NCBI RefSeq assembly: GCF_011761185.1
Contig: NZ_JAAOYM010000001.1
Coordinates: 1,550,001 to 1,614,000, forward strand
Source of the DNA: Saccharomonospora amisosensis
Lineage (GTDB): Bacteria > Actinomycetota > Actinomycetes > Mycobacteriales > Pseudonocardiaceae
DNA: 64,000 nt
Direction of reading: 5' to 3'
In this document: piece after piece, positions 55,818 to 64,000 of the stretch
How positions within the stretch are numbered: position 1 is the first letter of the stretch
How the letters are laid out: each line of letters begins with the position of its first letter
Notes under the pieces: model-generated
What the model was told of the DNA's origin: nothing
Databases searched by the model: none
What the model saw: only the letters and a program-made list of their open reading frames with translations
Translations under genes and position numbers: made by a program

Positions 55818-56725
55818 GCGGGGCCGCCTGCCCGGTCGCCGTGGTGGGGCCCACCGCCACCGGCAAGACCGCACTCGGGGTGGAGCTCGCCCTCGCGCTC
55901 GGCGGCGAGGTCGTCAACGCCGACGCCATGCAGCTGTACCGGGGTATGGACATCGGCACCGCGAAGGCGACGCTCGAGGAACGCAGAGGCGTGCCGCATC
56001 ATCTGCTCGATGTGCTGGAGGTGAGGCAGGCTGCGTCCGTGGCGGCCTACCAGCGCGACGCCCGCGCCCGCGTCGAGGAGTTGCTCGCGAGGGGCGTCGT
56101 ACCCGTGCTGGTCGGCGGCTCGGGGCTGTACGTCCAGGCCGTGGTCGACGACCTACGTTTCCCCGGCACCGATCCGGCGGTGCGTGCCGAACTGGAGGAG
56201 CAGGCACGACGGTACGGCACGGCGCCGTTGTACCGGCGGCTCGCCGAGGCCGACCCCGCCGCTGCCGAGGCGATCCTGCCGTCCAACACCCGCCGCATCG
56301 TGCGGGCGCTGGAGGTTATCGAACTCACCGGACAGCCGTTCTCGGCCAACCTGCCCAGACCTGGAGCGCCCCGCTACGGCACGGTGCTGATCGGTGTCGA
56401 CCGCGACGTCACCGAACTCGACGAGAGGGTGGAGCGGCGGGTGTCGCACATGTTCCGCGCCGGGTTGGTCGACGAGGTGCGGGAGTTGGAGGCCATGGGG
56501 TTGCGTGAGGGCAGGACGGCCTCGCGTGCACTCGGCTACCAGCAGGTGCTCCACGCGCTCGACACCGACGGCGATTTCGAGGAGGCCGCGGCGCGGACCG
56601 TGGTGGCGACCCGGCGGTTCGTTCGCAGGCAACGGTCCTGGTTTCGCAGGGACGACCGCATCAGATGGTTCGACGGTGCCGACCCCGCGCTGGCCGACCG
56701 CGTGCTCTCGGTGCTCGACCCGTAA
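55814..56725 (+). CDS. miaA: tRNA dimethylallyltransferase
   Basis: GTG at 55814 with GGAG 6 bases before it gives 303 residues. VVGPTATGKTALGVELAL is the P-loop, NADAMQLYRGMDIGTAK the DMAPP/tRNA region, and LVGGSGLYVQAVVDDL the family signature. It prenylates A37 of tRNAs reading UNN codons, the substrate of MiaB. It lies between the Rv2728c-like gene and dapF. Confidence 0.96.
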   Translation: MSGAACPVAVVGPTATGKTALGVELALALGGEVVNADAMQLYRGMDIGTAKATLEERRGVPHHLLDVLEVRQAASVAAYQRDARARVEELLARGVVPVLVGGSGLYVQAVVDDLRFPGTDPAVRAELEEQARRYGTAPLYRRLAEADPAAAEAILPSNTRRIVRALEVIELTGQPFSANLPRPGAPRYGTVLIGVDRDVTELDERVERRVSHMFRAGLVDEVRELEAMGLREGRTASRALGYQQVLHALDTDGDFEEAAARTVVATRRFVRRQRSWFRRDDRIRWFDGADPALADRVLSVLDP

Positions 56726-56735
56726 TCTTGTTCGC

Positions 56736-57560
56736 ATGGGTGGAATCGAGTTCCTGAAGGGCCACGGCACGCAGAACGACTTCGTGCTGCTGCCCGACGC
56801 GGCAGGCATGTTGGACCTGACCCGCGAGCGGGTGGCGGCCCTGTGCGACCGGCAGCGTGGTATCGGCGCGGACGGTGTGCTGCGGGTCGTGCGCTGCGCC
56901 GCGCTGGGAATCGACTCCGCCGCCGAGTGGTTCATGGACTACCGCAACGCCGACGGCTCGCTCGCCGAGATGTGTGGCAACGGGGTGCGGGTGTTCGCCA
57001 GGTACCTGGTGGAGAACGGACTGGAGCGAGGGCCGGAGTTCGTGATCGGTAGCCGTGCCGGTGACCGCGCCGTGCGGGTGAATCCCGACCGCACCGTCAC
57101 GGTCCACATGGGAGCGGCCAGGATCACGGGGACATCGGTCGCGATCGTGGGGGACCGGGAACTGTCCGGCGTCGCGGTGGATGTCGGCAACCCGCACCTG
57201 GTGTCCACGATGGACGACGACGTGGCCGGGCTGGAACTGCGGGACCAGCCGCGCTACGACCGCGACCTGTTCCCGGAGGGGGTGAACCTGGAGTTCGTCA
57301 ACGTCGTCGGCGACAACGCGCTGCGGATGCGGGTGCACGAACGCGGTGTCGGTGAGACCAGGTCGTGCGGCACCGGCACGGTTGCCGCCGTCGCCGCGAC
57401 CCTGCATCTCGCGGGTACCGACACCGGGGCATCCAGTGTGGAGGTTCCAGGCGGCACGGTGCACGTAACCGTCGATCGCGGCGACTCCACGCTGACCGGC
57501 CCCGCGGTGTTCGTCGCCAGAGGCGAACTCGACGAGTCGTGGTGGAACAGCCTGCCCTGA
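56736..57560 (+). CDS. dapF: diaminopimelate epimerase
   Basis: ATG at 56736 gives 274 residues. Both catalytic cysteines are seen: NADGSLAEMCGNGVR (first) and ETRSCGTGTVAAV (second). It makes meso-diaminopimelate for peptidoglycan and lysine. It starts 10 bp after miaA and ends the operon, followed by a tandem repeat. Confidence 0.97.
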   Translation: MGGIEFLKGHGTQNDFVLLPDAAGMLDLTRERVAALCDRQRGIGADGVLRVVRCAALGIDSAAEWFMDYRNADGSLAEMCGNGVRVFARYLVENGLERGPEFVIGSRAGDRAVRVNPDRTVTVHMGAARITGTSVAIVGDRELSGVAVDVGNPHLVSTMDDDVAGLELRDQPRYDRDLFPEGVNLEFVNVVGDNALRMRVHERGVGETRSCGTGTVAAVAATLHLAGTDTGASSVEVPGGTVHVTVDRGDSTLTGPAVFVARGELDESWWNSLP

Positions 57561-57565
57561 AGCCC

Positions 57566-57628
57566 CGCGAGTCCCCCGCTCACGACCGCGAGTCCCCCGC
57601 TCACGACCGCGAGTCCCCCGCTCACGAC
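57566..57628. repeat. 21-bp tandem repeat, three perfect units
   Basis: CGCGAGTCCCCCGCTCACGAC is repeated exactly at 57566, 57587 and 57608, with a partial fourth copy (CGCGAGT) from 57629. The third copy contains the stop codon of the convergent MFS gene, so the array appears to have grown from the end of that gene or its terminator. Confidence 0.9.
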
Positions 57629-58884
57629 CGCGAGTTCTGCGTAGCGGTCGGCAGCTGGCCGGCCGGGATGTCCCGCAACCGCCGCAGCGGCGAGCACAGC
57701 ACCCACAGCACCGCGGCCGCGAGCGCCACCGAGGTGATCCAGACGGTGGCGCGCACCCCAAGCCACTCGCCAAGCACCCCGCCGAGCAGACCGCCGAGTG
57801 GAAGCACACCCCAGACGACGAACCGCACGCTCGCGTTCATCCGGCCCAGCAGCCCGTCGGGGCAGATCGCCTGCCGGTAGCTCACCTGCGCGACGTTGTA
57901 CACCACCACGCCGTATCCGAACACAGCCAGGCCGAGCGCGGCGAAGGTTACTCGCCAACCCGGCTCGGCCAGCGGAACGAGTAGGTGCGCCGGCCAGGTC
58001 AGCAGCGGCACGAGCCACACTGCCCGAGCCTGCCCGATCCAGCGCAGCCACCGGCTCGCCGTGAGCGCACCGAGCAAGCCACCCACACCCGCGACGGCGA
58101 GCACCGCGCCGACCCCCGCAGCGGGTAGTCGCAACTCGCGGCTGAGGAACAGCACCTCCACGCCGGTGAACGCGCCCGCCGCGAAGTTGCCCGATGCCGT
58201 GCACGCCGTGATGGCCCGCAGGTGCCGGTTGCCGAACACGAACCGCAGCCCCTCGGCCACCTCGGCCCGCAGCCCGATCCCGGTACGGGGACTCGGGGGC
58301 GGCTCGCTCGTCCTGATGCGCCCCAGCAGTGCCGCCGAACCCAGGTAGCTCAATCCGACGGTGGCGACGGCGTTGGCCGCGCCGAGTAGCTGGGCCAGCG
58401 CACCGGCAAGCCCCGGACCACTCACCTGGGCGACCGACTGGCTCACCTGGAGCTTGCTGTTGCCCTCCACGAGCCTGCTCCTGCCCACCAGCGACGGCAG
58501 GTAGGACTGGTAGGCGACGTCGAAGAACAGCGTGCAGACGCTCACCAGCAGCGCCACCACGATCAGTTGCGGCAGCGAGAGCAGGTCGGCCCACCACGCC
58601 AGCGGTACCGAAAGCAGCAGCACGCCGCGGACGAGGTCGGCGCGCAGCATGAGGGGCCTGCGCCGCATCCGGTCCACCCACACTCCCGCGGGCAGCCCCA
58701 GCAGCAGGAAGGCGGCGTTTTCCGAGGCGGTAAGCAGCCCCATCTGCAGCGGGGTCGCTGCCAGCGTCGTCGCGGCGAGCAGCGGCAGTGCTGTGCGCCC
58801 CACGAAAGTGCCGAACTGGCTGGCGGTGTCGCCCGCCCATAACAGGCGGAAGTCGCGGTGGAACCACAGCGAGTCACGAGGCAT
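57622..58884 (-). CDS. MFS efflux-type transporter
   Basis: ATG at 58884 gives 420 residues and about twelve membrane helices; a longer start at 58920 would overlap the operator. It belongs to the MFS_3/EntS-like group: RDFRLLWAGDTASQFG, LPAGVWVDRMRRRPLML, and a central basic loop. Such pumps export drugs or siderophores. The divergent ArsR-type gene probably regulates it. Its last codons lie in the 21-bp repeat. Confidence 0.82.
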   Translation of the reverse strand: MPRDSLWFHRDFRLLWAGDTASQFGTFVGRTALPLLAATTLAATPLQMGLLTASENAAFLLLGLPAGVWVDRMRRRPLMLRADLVRGVLLLSVPLAWWADLLSLPQLIVVALLVSVCTLFFDVAYQSYLPSLVGRSRLVEGNSKLQVSQSVAQVSGPGLAGALAQLLGAANAVATVGLSYLGSAALLGRIRTSEPPPSPRTGIGLRAEVAEGLRFVFGNRHLRAITACTASGNFAAGAFTGVEVLFLSRELRLPAAGVGAVLAVAGVGGLLGALTASRWLRWIGQARAVWLVPLLTWPAHLLVPLAEPGWRVTFAALGLAVFGYGVVVYNVAQVSYRQAICPDGLLGRMNASVRFVVWGVLPLGGLLGGVLGEWLGVRATVWITSVALAAAVLWVLCSPLRRLRDIPAGQLPTATQNSRS

Positions 58885-58901
58885 CGCACCAGTGTCCGGC
58901 A

Positions 58902-58925
58902 AGTGATTGGAAAGTGTCAATCACT
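58902..58925. promoter_or_regulatory. 8-bp inverted repeat operator between MFS and ArsR-type genes
   Basis: AGTGATTG (58902-58909) and CAATCACT (58918-58925) form a perfect inverted repeat with 8-base spacer. TTGACA on the minus strand (58915-58920) is a -35-like match for the MFS promoter and lies inside it. TATGCT at 58926-58931, just beside, is -10-like for the regulator. Confidence 0.6.
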
Positions 58926-58934
58926 TATGCTGGG

Positions 58935-59438
58935 GTGGTGACGACACGGCGGAGGAAGGCGACAGAAGTCGAGGCGAGCGCGCTCGCGTCCGGAATACGG
59001 CTGCGGATCATCCGGTTGACCTACTCGAAGGCGCTGACCAACAAGGAACTCGCCCAACGGCTGGACCGTGACCCCGCGACGACGCTGCACCACGTGCGCA
59101 AACTCGTCGACGCCGGGTTCCTGCGGCCGCAACCACCGCGAAGCGGCAACCGGGGAGCGCGGGAGATCCCGTACCTGTCCACCGGGCTGTCCTGGCAGTT
59201 GGACAACGCCGGCAACGAAGGTGTGCGCGAGGCGATGCTTGAGGCGTTCCTCGCCGAGGTGGCGCAGACCCCGGAGGGCGAGCTGGACCAGTCGCGCATG
59301 GTCGTGCAACTCGACGACGACGAGCGTGAGGAGTTCCGGCAGCGCGTACGGGAACTGCTGGACGAGTTCGCCGCCCGCCCCCGGCGGCAGGGAGCGCAGC
59401 GGCTGGCGGTGTACCTGGCGCTGTATCCGGGCGGCTAA
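58935..59438 (+). CDS. ArsR-type winged-helix regulator
   Basis: GTG at 58935 or 58938 gives about 167 residues. The helix-turn-helix is LTNKELAQRLDRDPATTLHHVRKLVDAGFL (residues about 34-63), ArsR/HTH_20 type, with an all-helical C-terminus. The -10-like TATGCT ends 3 bases before the GTG, so the message is probably leaderless. It likely represses itself and the MFS gene. No metal-binding cysteines are seen. Confidence 0.82.
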   Translation: MVTTRRRKATEVEASALASGIRLRIIRLTYSKALTNKELAQRLDRDPATTLHHVRKLVDAGFLRPQPPRSGNRGAREIPYLSTGLSWQLDNAGNEGVREAMLEAFLAEVAQTPEGELDQSRMVVQLDDDEREEFRQRVRELLDEFAARPRRQGAQRLAVYLALYPGG

Positions 59439-59482
59439 AAGACTCGTTCGAATCCACGCTGGCGTGGGACGATAGGGAGACG

Positions 59483-60964
59483 ATGACAGAACCGACACAC
59501 AACAGCCTCGGCACCTTCGAAGAGTTCGACGTCCTCGACGCCCCGGACACGGTCGACACGGTCGCCGACGTCTCGACGGGCGAGCTGGAGCTGGAGGAAC
59601 GCGCCTCTCTGCGGCGCGTCGCGGGCCTTTCCACCGAACTGGCCGACATCACCGAGGTCGAGTACCGCAAGCTACGCCTCGAGCGAGTCGTCCTCGTCGG
59701 TGTGTGGACCGAGGGAACCGCGGCGCAGTCGGAAGCCTCGCTCGCGGAACTGGCCAGGCTCGCCGAGACCGCGGGCTCGCAGGTGCTCGAAGGCCTCGTG
59801 CAGCGCAGGTCCAGGCCGGACCCCGCCACCTACATCGGGTCGGGCAAGGTGCGCGAACTCGCCGACGTGGTGGTCGCCACCGGAGCCGACACCGTGATCT
59901 GCGACGGCGAGCTCTCGCCCGGCCAGCTGCGGCAGTTGGAGGCGAAGCTCAAGGTCAAGGTCATCGACCGGACGGCGCTGATCCTGGACATCTTCGCCCA
60001 GCACGCCCGCTCAAGGGAGGGCAAGGCGCAGGTCGAGCTGGCGCAGTTGCAGTACCTGATCCCCCGGTTGAGGGGCTGGGGTGAGTCGCTTTCCAGGCAG
60101 GCCGGTGGGCGTGCCGGTGGGGCCAACGGCGGCGTCGGGCTGCGTGGCCCCGGTGAGACCAAGCTGGAGACCGATCGCAGGCGGATCAGCAAGCGCGTGG
60201 CCAAGCTGCGTCGCGAGATCGCCGCGATGGACACCATCCGGGCCACCAAGCGTGGGCGCAGGCTCGCCAACGAGGTCCCCGGCGTCGCGCTGGTCGGCTA
60301 CACCAACGCGGGCAAGTCGAGCCTGCTCAACGCCATCACCGGCGCGGGGGTGCTGGTGGAGGACGCGCTGTTCGCGACGCTGGACCCCACCACGCGGCGT
60401 GCGATGACGCCGGACGGCAAGGCGTACACGATCACCGACACCGTCGGGTTCGTGCGACACCTGCCGCACCAGCTCGTCGACGCGTTCCGCTCCACACTCG
60501 AGGAGGCGGCCGACGCCGACGTGCTGCTGCACGTCGTGGACGGGTCGGCGCCCGCACCGGAGGAACAGGTCGGCGCGGTTCGTGAGGTGCTGGGGGAGAT
60601 CGCCCGGCACCGCGGCGAGCCGCTCCCGCCCGAGTTGTTGGTGATCAACAAGGCGGACGCCGCCGACCAGGTGACGCTGACCCGGCTACGGCACCTGATG
60701 CCGGACGCCGTGGTGGTGTCGGCGAACACCGGCCAGGGAATCGACGTGCTGGTCGAGGAGATCGCCGGGCGGCTGCCGAGGCCGGAGACCGTCGTCGAGG
60801 TGGTCGTGCCCTATACCCGTGGCGAACTCGTGGCACGGGCACACGCCGACGGAGAGGTACTGGCCGAGGAGCACACACCCGAGGGAACCCGCCTGCGTGC
60901 CAGGGTGCGCCCCGACCTCGCCGCCGCGCTGGAGGACTACGTTACGGACGGTTCAGCGGTCTGA
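59483..60964 (+). CDS. hflX: GTPase HflX
   Basis: The 493-residue protein has an N-terminal HflX domain with GSGKVRELA and RTALILDIFAQHARSREGKAQVELAQL, then the G domain: GYTNAGKSSLL (G1), DPTTR (G2), DTVGFV (G3), NKAD (G4). HflX splits stalled or hibernating ribosomes. ATG at 59483 with GGGAG upstream. Position corresponds to Rv2725c. Confidence 0.95.
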   Translation: MTEPTHNSLGTFEEFDVLDAPDTVDTVADVSTGELELEERASLRRVAGLSTELADITEVEYRKLRLERVVLVGVWTEGTAAQSEASLAELARLAETAGSQVLEGLVQRRSRPDPATYIGSGKVRELADVVVATGADTVICDGELSPGQLRQLEAKLKVKVIDRTALILDIFAQHARSREGKAQVELAQLQYLIPRLRGWGESLSRQAGGRAGGANGGVGLRGPGETKLETDRRRISKRVAKLRREIAAMDTIRATKRGRRLANEVPGVALVGYTNAGKSSLLNAITGAGVLVEDALFATLDPTTRRAMTPDGKAYTITDTVGFVRHLPHQLVDAFRSTLEEAADADVLLHVVDGSAPAPEEQVGAVREVLGEIARHRGEPLPPELLVINKADAADQVTLTRLRHLMPDAVVVSANTGQGIDVLVEEIAGRLPRPETVVEVVVPYTRGELVARAHADGEVLAEEHTPEGTRLRARVRPDLAAALEDYVTDGSAV

Positions 60965-60981
60965 CGGATACCGTAGCGGGC

Positions 60982-62070
60982 GTGAGTGTGCGTGGTCTCA
61001 TGCTGCTGCTGGGAGCGACGGTTCTCGGGCTGGTCGCGTCCGGGTCCACTGTGGCCAGGGCGGACGAGCCGGTCACGGTGTGCGCTATTGACGACCCCCG
61101 GCTCGCCGAGTTGTCCGGCCTCGTGGCACACGAGGGCCGCTGGTACGCCGTCAACGACGGCGGCACCCGGATCGAGGTATTCGTGCTCGACCGCGAGTGC
61201 GAGGTGCGCGACGTCATCGTGAGCCCCACGGATCCCTACGACATCGAGGACCTCGCGGTCGCCCCGGACGGCACACTGTGGCTGGGCGACACCGGGGACA
61301 ACCGCAAGCAACGCCGGACCGTGGCGCTGCACGCGGTGTCACCGCAGGGTGGCTCCGTGCTGTACCGGCTGACGTATCCGGACGGGCCGCACGACGCCGA
61401 GGCCTTGCTGCTGGACCGGGCGGGGACGCCGTACATCGTCACGAAGAGCAGCATGGGGCAGTCGGCCGTGTACACCCCACGTGGGGAACTGACCAGCCCG
61501 GGCCCCACACCGCTGGTTCAGGTCGGCACACTCAACTTCTCCACCACCGACACTCCGGGTGGGCCGGTCGGCACCATCGGCACGATGGCGGTCACCGGTG
61601 CCGCGTCCACGGCGGACGGCAGCGTGCTGGCCCTTCGCACCTACACCGACGCCTACCTCTATCCGGCTCCGGACGGGGATGTCGTGGCCGCTTTGCGGCG
61701 ACCGCCGATCCGGATACCGCTGCCGGGGGAGCAACAGGGAGAGGCGATCGCGTTCGCGGACGACGGCACGCTGCTGTCCGCGAGCGAGGGCATCGGCAGT
61801 CCGGTGCGAGCCGTGGCCGGTGCGACGGCTCGCGTCGGCGACGTGTCCGCGTCGGTGACGCCGAACCCGCCGCCGGAGAATGGCGAGGACGGCGCGGGCG
61901 CTACAACGCGGTTCGAGGCCGAGGCCGGAGCAGACGGCGCGTCCGTCGGCTCCGAGCAGGATGGCGAGCGAGAGCAGGACGGCAAAGGCATGCAGACACT
62001 GCCGGGCATCCTGCTGGCGATGACGATCGCCGGCCTCGCCATGCTCGGTATCAGCAGGGCACGCCGCTGA
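60982..62070 (+). CDS. secreted or membrane-anchored propeller-like protein
   Basis: GTG at 60982 gives 362 residues. An N-terminal signal peptide (LMLLLGATVLGLVASGSTVARA) is followed by repeats such as ELSGLVAHEGRWYAVNDGG and DIEDLAVAPDGTLWLGDTGDN that resemble beta-propeller esterase-like or SdiA-like folds. An acidic Gly/Glu/Asp stretch precedes a C-terminal membrane helix and RARR. It lies beside lexA as Rv2721c does. Function unknown. Confidence 0.75.
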   Translation: MSVRGLMLLLGATVLGLVASGSTVARADEPVTVCAIDDPRLAELSGLVAHEGRWYAVNDGGTRIEVFVLDRECEVRDVIVSPTDPYDIEDLAVAPDGTLWLGDTGDNRKQRRTVALHAVSPQGGSVLYRLTYPDGPHDAEALLLDRAGTPYIVTKSSMGQSAVYTPRGELTSPGPTPLVQVGTLNFSTTDTPGGPVGTIGTMAVTGAASTADGSVLALRTYTDAYLYPAPDGDVVAALRRPPIRIPLPGEQQGEAIAFADDGTLLSASEGIGSPVRAVAGATARVGDVSASVTPNPPPENGEDGAGATTRFEAEAGADGASVGSEQDGEREQDGKGMQTLPGILLAMTIAGLAMLGISRARR

Positions 62071-62083
62071 ACCTTCGGCTACC

Positions 62084-62773
62084 TCACAGCCGCCGCAACA
62101 CTGCCACGACCTTGCCGAGAATCGTGGCCTCGTCGCCGGGAATGGGTTCGTATGCCTCGTTGTGCGGCATCAGCCAGACGTGTCCGTCCTTGCGCTTGAA
62201 CGTCTTGACCGTTGCCTCGCTCTCGATCATCGCGGCGACGATGTCGCCGTTGTCGGCGGTCGGCTGCTGCCGAACCACCACCCAGTCGCCGTCGGTGATG
62301 GCCGCGTCGATCATCGAGTCACCCGCGACCCGGAGCAGGAAGACGTCGCCCTCGCCGACGATGTCCTTCGGCAGCGGGAAGACGTCCTCGATGGCTTCCT
62401 CCGCGAGCACCGGCCCGCCCGCGGCGATGCGGCCGACCAGTGGCACGAAGGCGGGCTTGGGCAGCCGGTCGGCGTCGACGTTCTGCTGGTCGGCGTCTGC
62501 GGCGAGCACCCCCACCGCCCTCGGACGGTTGGCGTCGCGGCGTAGGTATCCCTTGCGTTGCAGCGCGCGTAGTTGGTGTGACACCGAGGACGTGGAGGTC
62601 AACCCGACCGCCTCACCGATCTCCCTGACGCTCGGCGGGTAGCCGTACCTGTCCACCCAGGTTCTGATGACCTCCAGCACCTTCTGCTGGCGTGGGGTCA
62701 ACGTGTCGTCGGGGTCCTCGATGTCGGGCAGGGCATGTACCTTGCCACCTTCCTCCTTCGTCGTGCGTGCCAC
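62084..62773 (-). CDS. lexA: SOS repressor LexA
   Basis: The start is a GTG at 62773 with GGGAGG 8 bases upstream, giving 229 residues. The winged helix ([22 protein letters not shown]) is followed by the autocleavage site (RIAAGGPV, Ala-Gly) and the catalytic Ser (GDSMIDAAI) and Lys (TVKTFKR). RecA filaments trigger its cleavage. Its own LexA box is 106 bp upstream. Confidence 0.97.
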   Translation of the reverse strand: MARTTKEEGGKVHALPDIEDPDDTLTPRQQKVLEVIRTWVDRYGYPPSVREIGEAVGLTSTSSVSHQLRALQRKGYLRRDANRPRAVGVLAADADQQNVDADRLPKPAFVPLVGRIAAGGPVLAEEAIEDVFPLPKDIVGEGDVFLLRVAGDSMIDAAITDGDWVVVRQQPTADNGDIVAAMIESEATVKTFKRKDGHVWLMPHNEAYEPIPGDEATILGKVVAVLRRL

Positions 62774-62878
62774 CGCGTCGCCTCCCAGTCAAGGGGCGCG
62801 GCTCGCAGGCACGGCGCCCCTGTGGTGCCCCTTGTAGTGCTTGTCCACTGTCGACGCTAGCCCGCCGTGCCGGTGATT

Positions 62879-62894
62879 TCAAACGTCTGTTCGA
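62879..62894 (-). promoter_or_regulatory. LexA box near lexA
   Basis: TCAAACGTCTGTTCGA differs from TCGAACNNNNGTTCGA at one position. It is placed for autoregulation of lexA. Confidence 0.75.
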
Positions 62895-62958
62895 TCGACA
62901 CGCCGACAGGTCTCGATTTTGTCGGCTCCCGGTGGTACACATTCGCACGGACGTTCGA

Positions 62959-62974
62959 TAGAACGCGTGTTCGA
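62959..62974 (+). promoter_or_regulatory. LexA box before the LysM gene
   Basis: TAGAACGCGTGTTCGA keeps the GAACNNNNGTTC core and one full arm. It lies 11 bp before the ATG at 62985, and its end runs into the GAGGAGG ribosome-binding site. Confidence 0.7.
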
Positions 62975-62984
62975 GGAGGTTGCC

Positions 62985-63449
62985 ATGTCAGTTCTGGTCG
63001 GCGGGCGGGCCCGCGAGATCTGGCACGTCCGTTGCGGCACCGCCCCGAGGGCGCGAAGGGTAGAGCCGGTGCGTCCACCCAGCAGGCCGCCACTGGTGAC
63101 GGTACGCGGCCGGGTCAGGGTGCTCGGCCGTTGCGAGGTCCGACCCTCGGCTCCGCCGCGCTGGTTGTGGCTGGTGGCGCTGGCGGTCGCGGTGGCCGCC
63201 GTCGTCGCCGGACTCGGCCTCCTCGCGGGTGCGCTGACCCGGGGTGTCGTGGAGGTTGGAACGGAGAACGCACCACCGCGCACCACCGTGGTGGCCGTGG
63301 CGCCGGGCGACACGCTGACCGGTGTCGCGGCCAGGTACACCTCCGGCGGTGAACTCTCCGCGGTGGTGGAACACATCAAGCGCCTCAACGGGCTGTCCGG
63401 TGCCGAGGTGTCGGCGGGAATGCCGCTGGTGGTGCCGGTTTGGGAATGA
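62985..63449 (+). CDS. SOS-linked LysM membrane protein (ChiZ/DivS-like)
   Basis: ATG at 62985 follows GAGGAGGT. The 154-residue protein has a basic N-terminus, one membrane helix near residues 60-88 (WLWLVALAVAVAAVVAGLGLL) and a C-terminal LysM domain (VAPGDTLTGVAARYT to MPLVVPVW) outside. It sits divergent from lexA behind a LexA box, as Rv2719c (ChiZ) does, a damage-induced division inhibitor and wall hydrolase. Function by synteny. Confidence 0.82.
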   Translation: MSVLVGGRAREIWHVRCGTAPRARRVEPVRPPSRPPLVTVRGRVRVLGRCEVRPSAPPRWLWLVALAVAVAAVVAGLGLLAGALTRGVVEVGTENAPPRTTVVAVAPGDTLTGVAARYTSGGELSAVVEHIKRLNGLSGAEVSAGMPLVVPVWE

Positions 63450-63565
63450 GTGACGAACTCGCCGGGTCCGCTTGTCCCGCGTCGCCACGGCCCGGATATG
63501 TTCGCCGTCACCTCACCCGCCGCGGGGGTGCGGCTTGCGTACGCCTTCGCAGCCTCTTAAGGTCA

Positions 63566-63615
63566 ACCCCAACATGTAGTAGTTACATGGCTGTAGTTGC
63601 TCCACAAGTTGGGGT
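63566..63615. promoter_or_regulatory. inverted repeat region upstream of nrdR
   Basis: ACCCCAAC (63566-63573) and GTTGGGGT (63608-63615) are perfect inverted arms. Between them is a smaller palindrome, ATGTAGTAGTTACAT. This could be an operator or a hairpin; the family of the binding protein is unknown. NrdR boxes have a different consensus. Confidence 0.4.
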
Positions 63616-63628
63616 AGAATCGTAGAAG

Positions 63629-63637
63629 TTATCCACA
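63629..63637 (+). promoter_or_regulatory. DnaA box upstream of nrdR
   Basis: TTATCCACA is a perfect DnaA box. A weaker GTGTCCACA lies at 63662-63670. Both are 75-115 bp before nrdR. Confidence 0.5.
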
Positions 63638-63744
63638 GCTCGTCGGTGGTTCACCCGCCGCGTGTCCACAAGACGATCACCAGGCACCGTGGCCTCGTGG
63701 TCCGAGCCCGGCCGGGGCGTCAGCGAACAGGGAGGTGGTCGGCG

Positions 63745-64000
63745 GTGCGCTGCCCGTTCTGTCGGCATGCCGATTCCCGGGTTGTCGACTCCCGTGAGGT
63801 CGACGAGGGGCAGGCGATCCGGCGTCGCCGCTCCTGCTCCGCGTGCGGCCGCCGGTTCACCACCTCGGAAACGATGGTGCTCGCCGTGGTCAAGCGGTCA
63901 GGGGTCACCGAACAGTTCAGCCGGGAAAAGGTGGTCAACGGGGTCCGGCGCGCCTGCCAGGGCCGCCCTGTCGACGACGACGCATTGCAGCAGCTCGCGC
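63745..64000 (+). CDS. nrdR: transcriptional repressor NrdR, N-terminal part (runs off window)
   Basis: GTG at 63745 with GGAGGTGG 6 bases before it opens [20 protein letters not shown], the zinc ribbon with CPxC and CxxC (SCSACGRRF) pairs, followed by the start of the ATP-cone ([20 protein letters not shown]). The last residues read before the edge are QQLA. NrdR senses nucleotides and represses ribonucleotide reductase genes. The gene order lexA-LysM-nrdR matches Rv2720-Rv2719c-Rv2718c. Confidence 0.95.
   Translation, partial: MRCPFCRHADSRVVDSREVDEGQAIRRRRSCSACGRRFTTSETMVLAVVKRSGVTEQFSREKVVNGVRRACQGRPVDDDALQQLA

Noticed and set aside
59440-59472. GTTCGAATCC looks like a tRNA T-loop after the ArsR-type gene
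   Set aside because: No acceptor, D or anticodon arms can be built; the upstream bases are the end of a coding gene.
63576-63590. ATGTAGTAGTTACAT as an NrdR box
   Set aside because: It differs from the ACACNATATATNGTGT-type consensus and lacks the second box at the usual spacing.

Overview
This is a high-GC actinobacterial chromosome segment. The gene order around recA, miaB, miaA, dapF, hflX, lexA and nrdR follows the mycobacterial recA-lexA-nrdR neighbourhood. F420-type and mycothiol-type enzymes, actinobacterial LexA boxes and frequent GTG/TTG starts point the same way. The style of the genes fits a Pseudonocardiaceae-like organism (Amycolatopsis, Prauserella, Saccharomonospora group); that assignment is inference. 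No rRNA, tRNA, CRISPR array, insertion sequence or prophage was recognised.

Region 1 (1-8,700): the N-terminal part of a LuxR-type ATPase regulator (cut by the window edge); a minus-strand carotenoid set (GGPP synthase, phytoene-desaturase-like enzyme, F420-type oxidoreductase); divergent metF and a DUF885 metallopeptidase; and an EamA exporter preceded by a leaderless leader peptide and a hairpin. Region 2 (8,660-14,200): a GNAT/YbaK pair; a HEPN protein plus mycothiol-dependent enzyme behind a perfect LexA box; about 770 bp of degenerate sequence; an ACT-GNAT acetyltransferase; a secreted peptidase-like protein; and peptide deformylase. Region 3 (14,200-25,200): lhr, an Hsp70-like membrane protein, DUF3046, recA, recX, a frameshifted Uma2 gene and an acyltransferase.

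Region 4 (25,200-37,500) is central metabolism and transport: the Entner-Doudoroff pair edd-eda, an Sdh1-type succinate dehydrogenase operon, the glutamate importer gluABCD, and miaB with its Rv2732c-like partner. Region 5 (37,500-53,600) looks like an oxalate-use island: an OFA-type MFS carrier, sucCD, an FCD-type GntR regulator, formyl-CoA:oxalate CoA-transferase, an NDP-forming acyl-CoA synthetase, a TPP enzyme suited to oxalyl-CoA decarboxylation, an NRAMP-like carrier without metal motifs, TerC, DUF6457, a ketopantoate-reductase-like enzyme and an acyl-CoA-dehydrogenase-like enzyme. A shared 13-bp operator (GNATACTGNATNC) recurs before several of these genes and suggests one regulon. sucCD also shows an extreme gradient in synonymous codon choice.

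Region 6 (53,600-64,000): DUF349 protein, a Rv2728c-like protein, miaA, dapF, an MFS pump with divergent ArsR-type regulator, hflX, a secreted propeller-like protein, lexA with a divergent LysM protein (two LexA boxes between them), and the start of nrdR. recA, lexA, the LysM gene and the HEPN gene form a visible SOS regulon, and DnaA-box-like sites lie before recA and nrdR.
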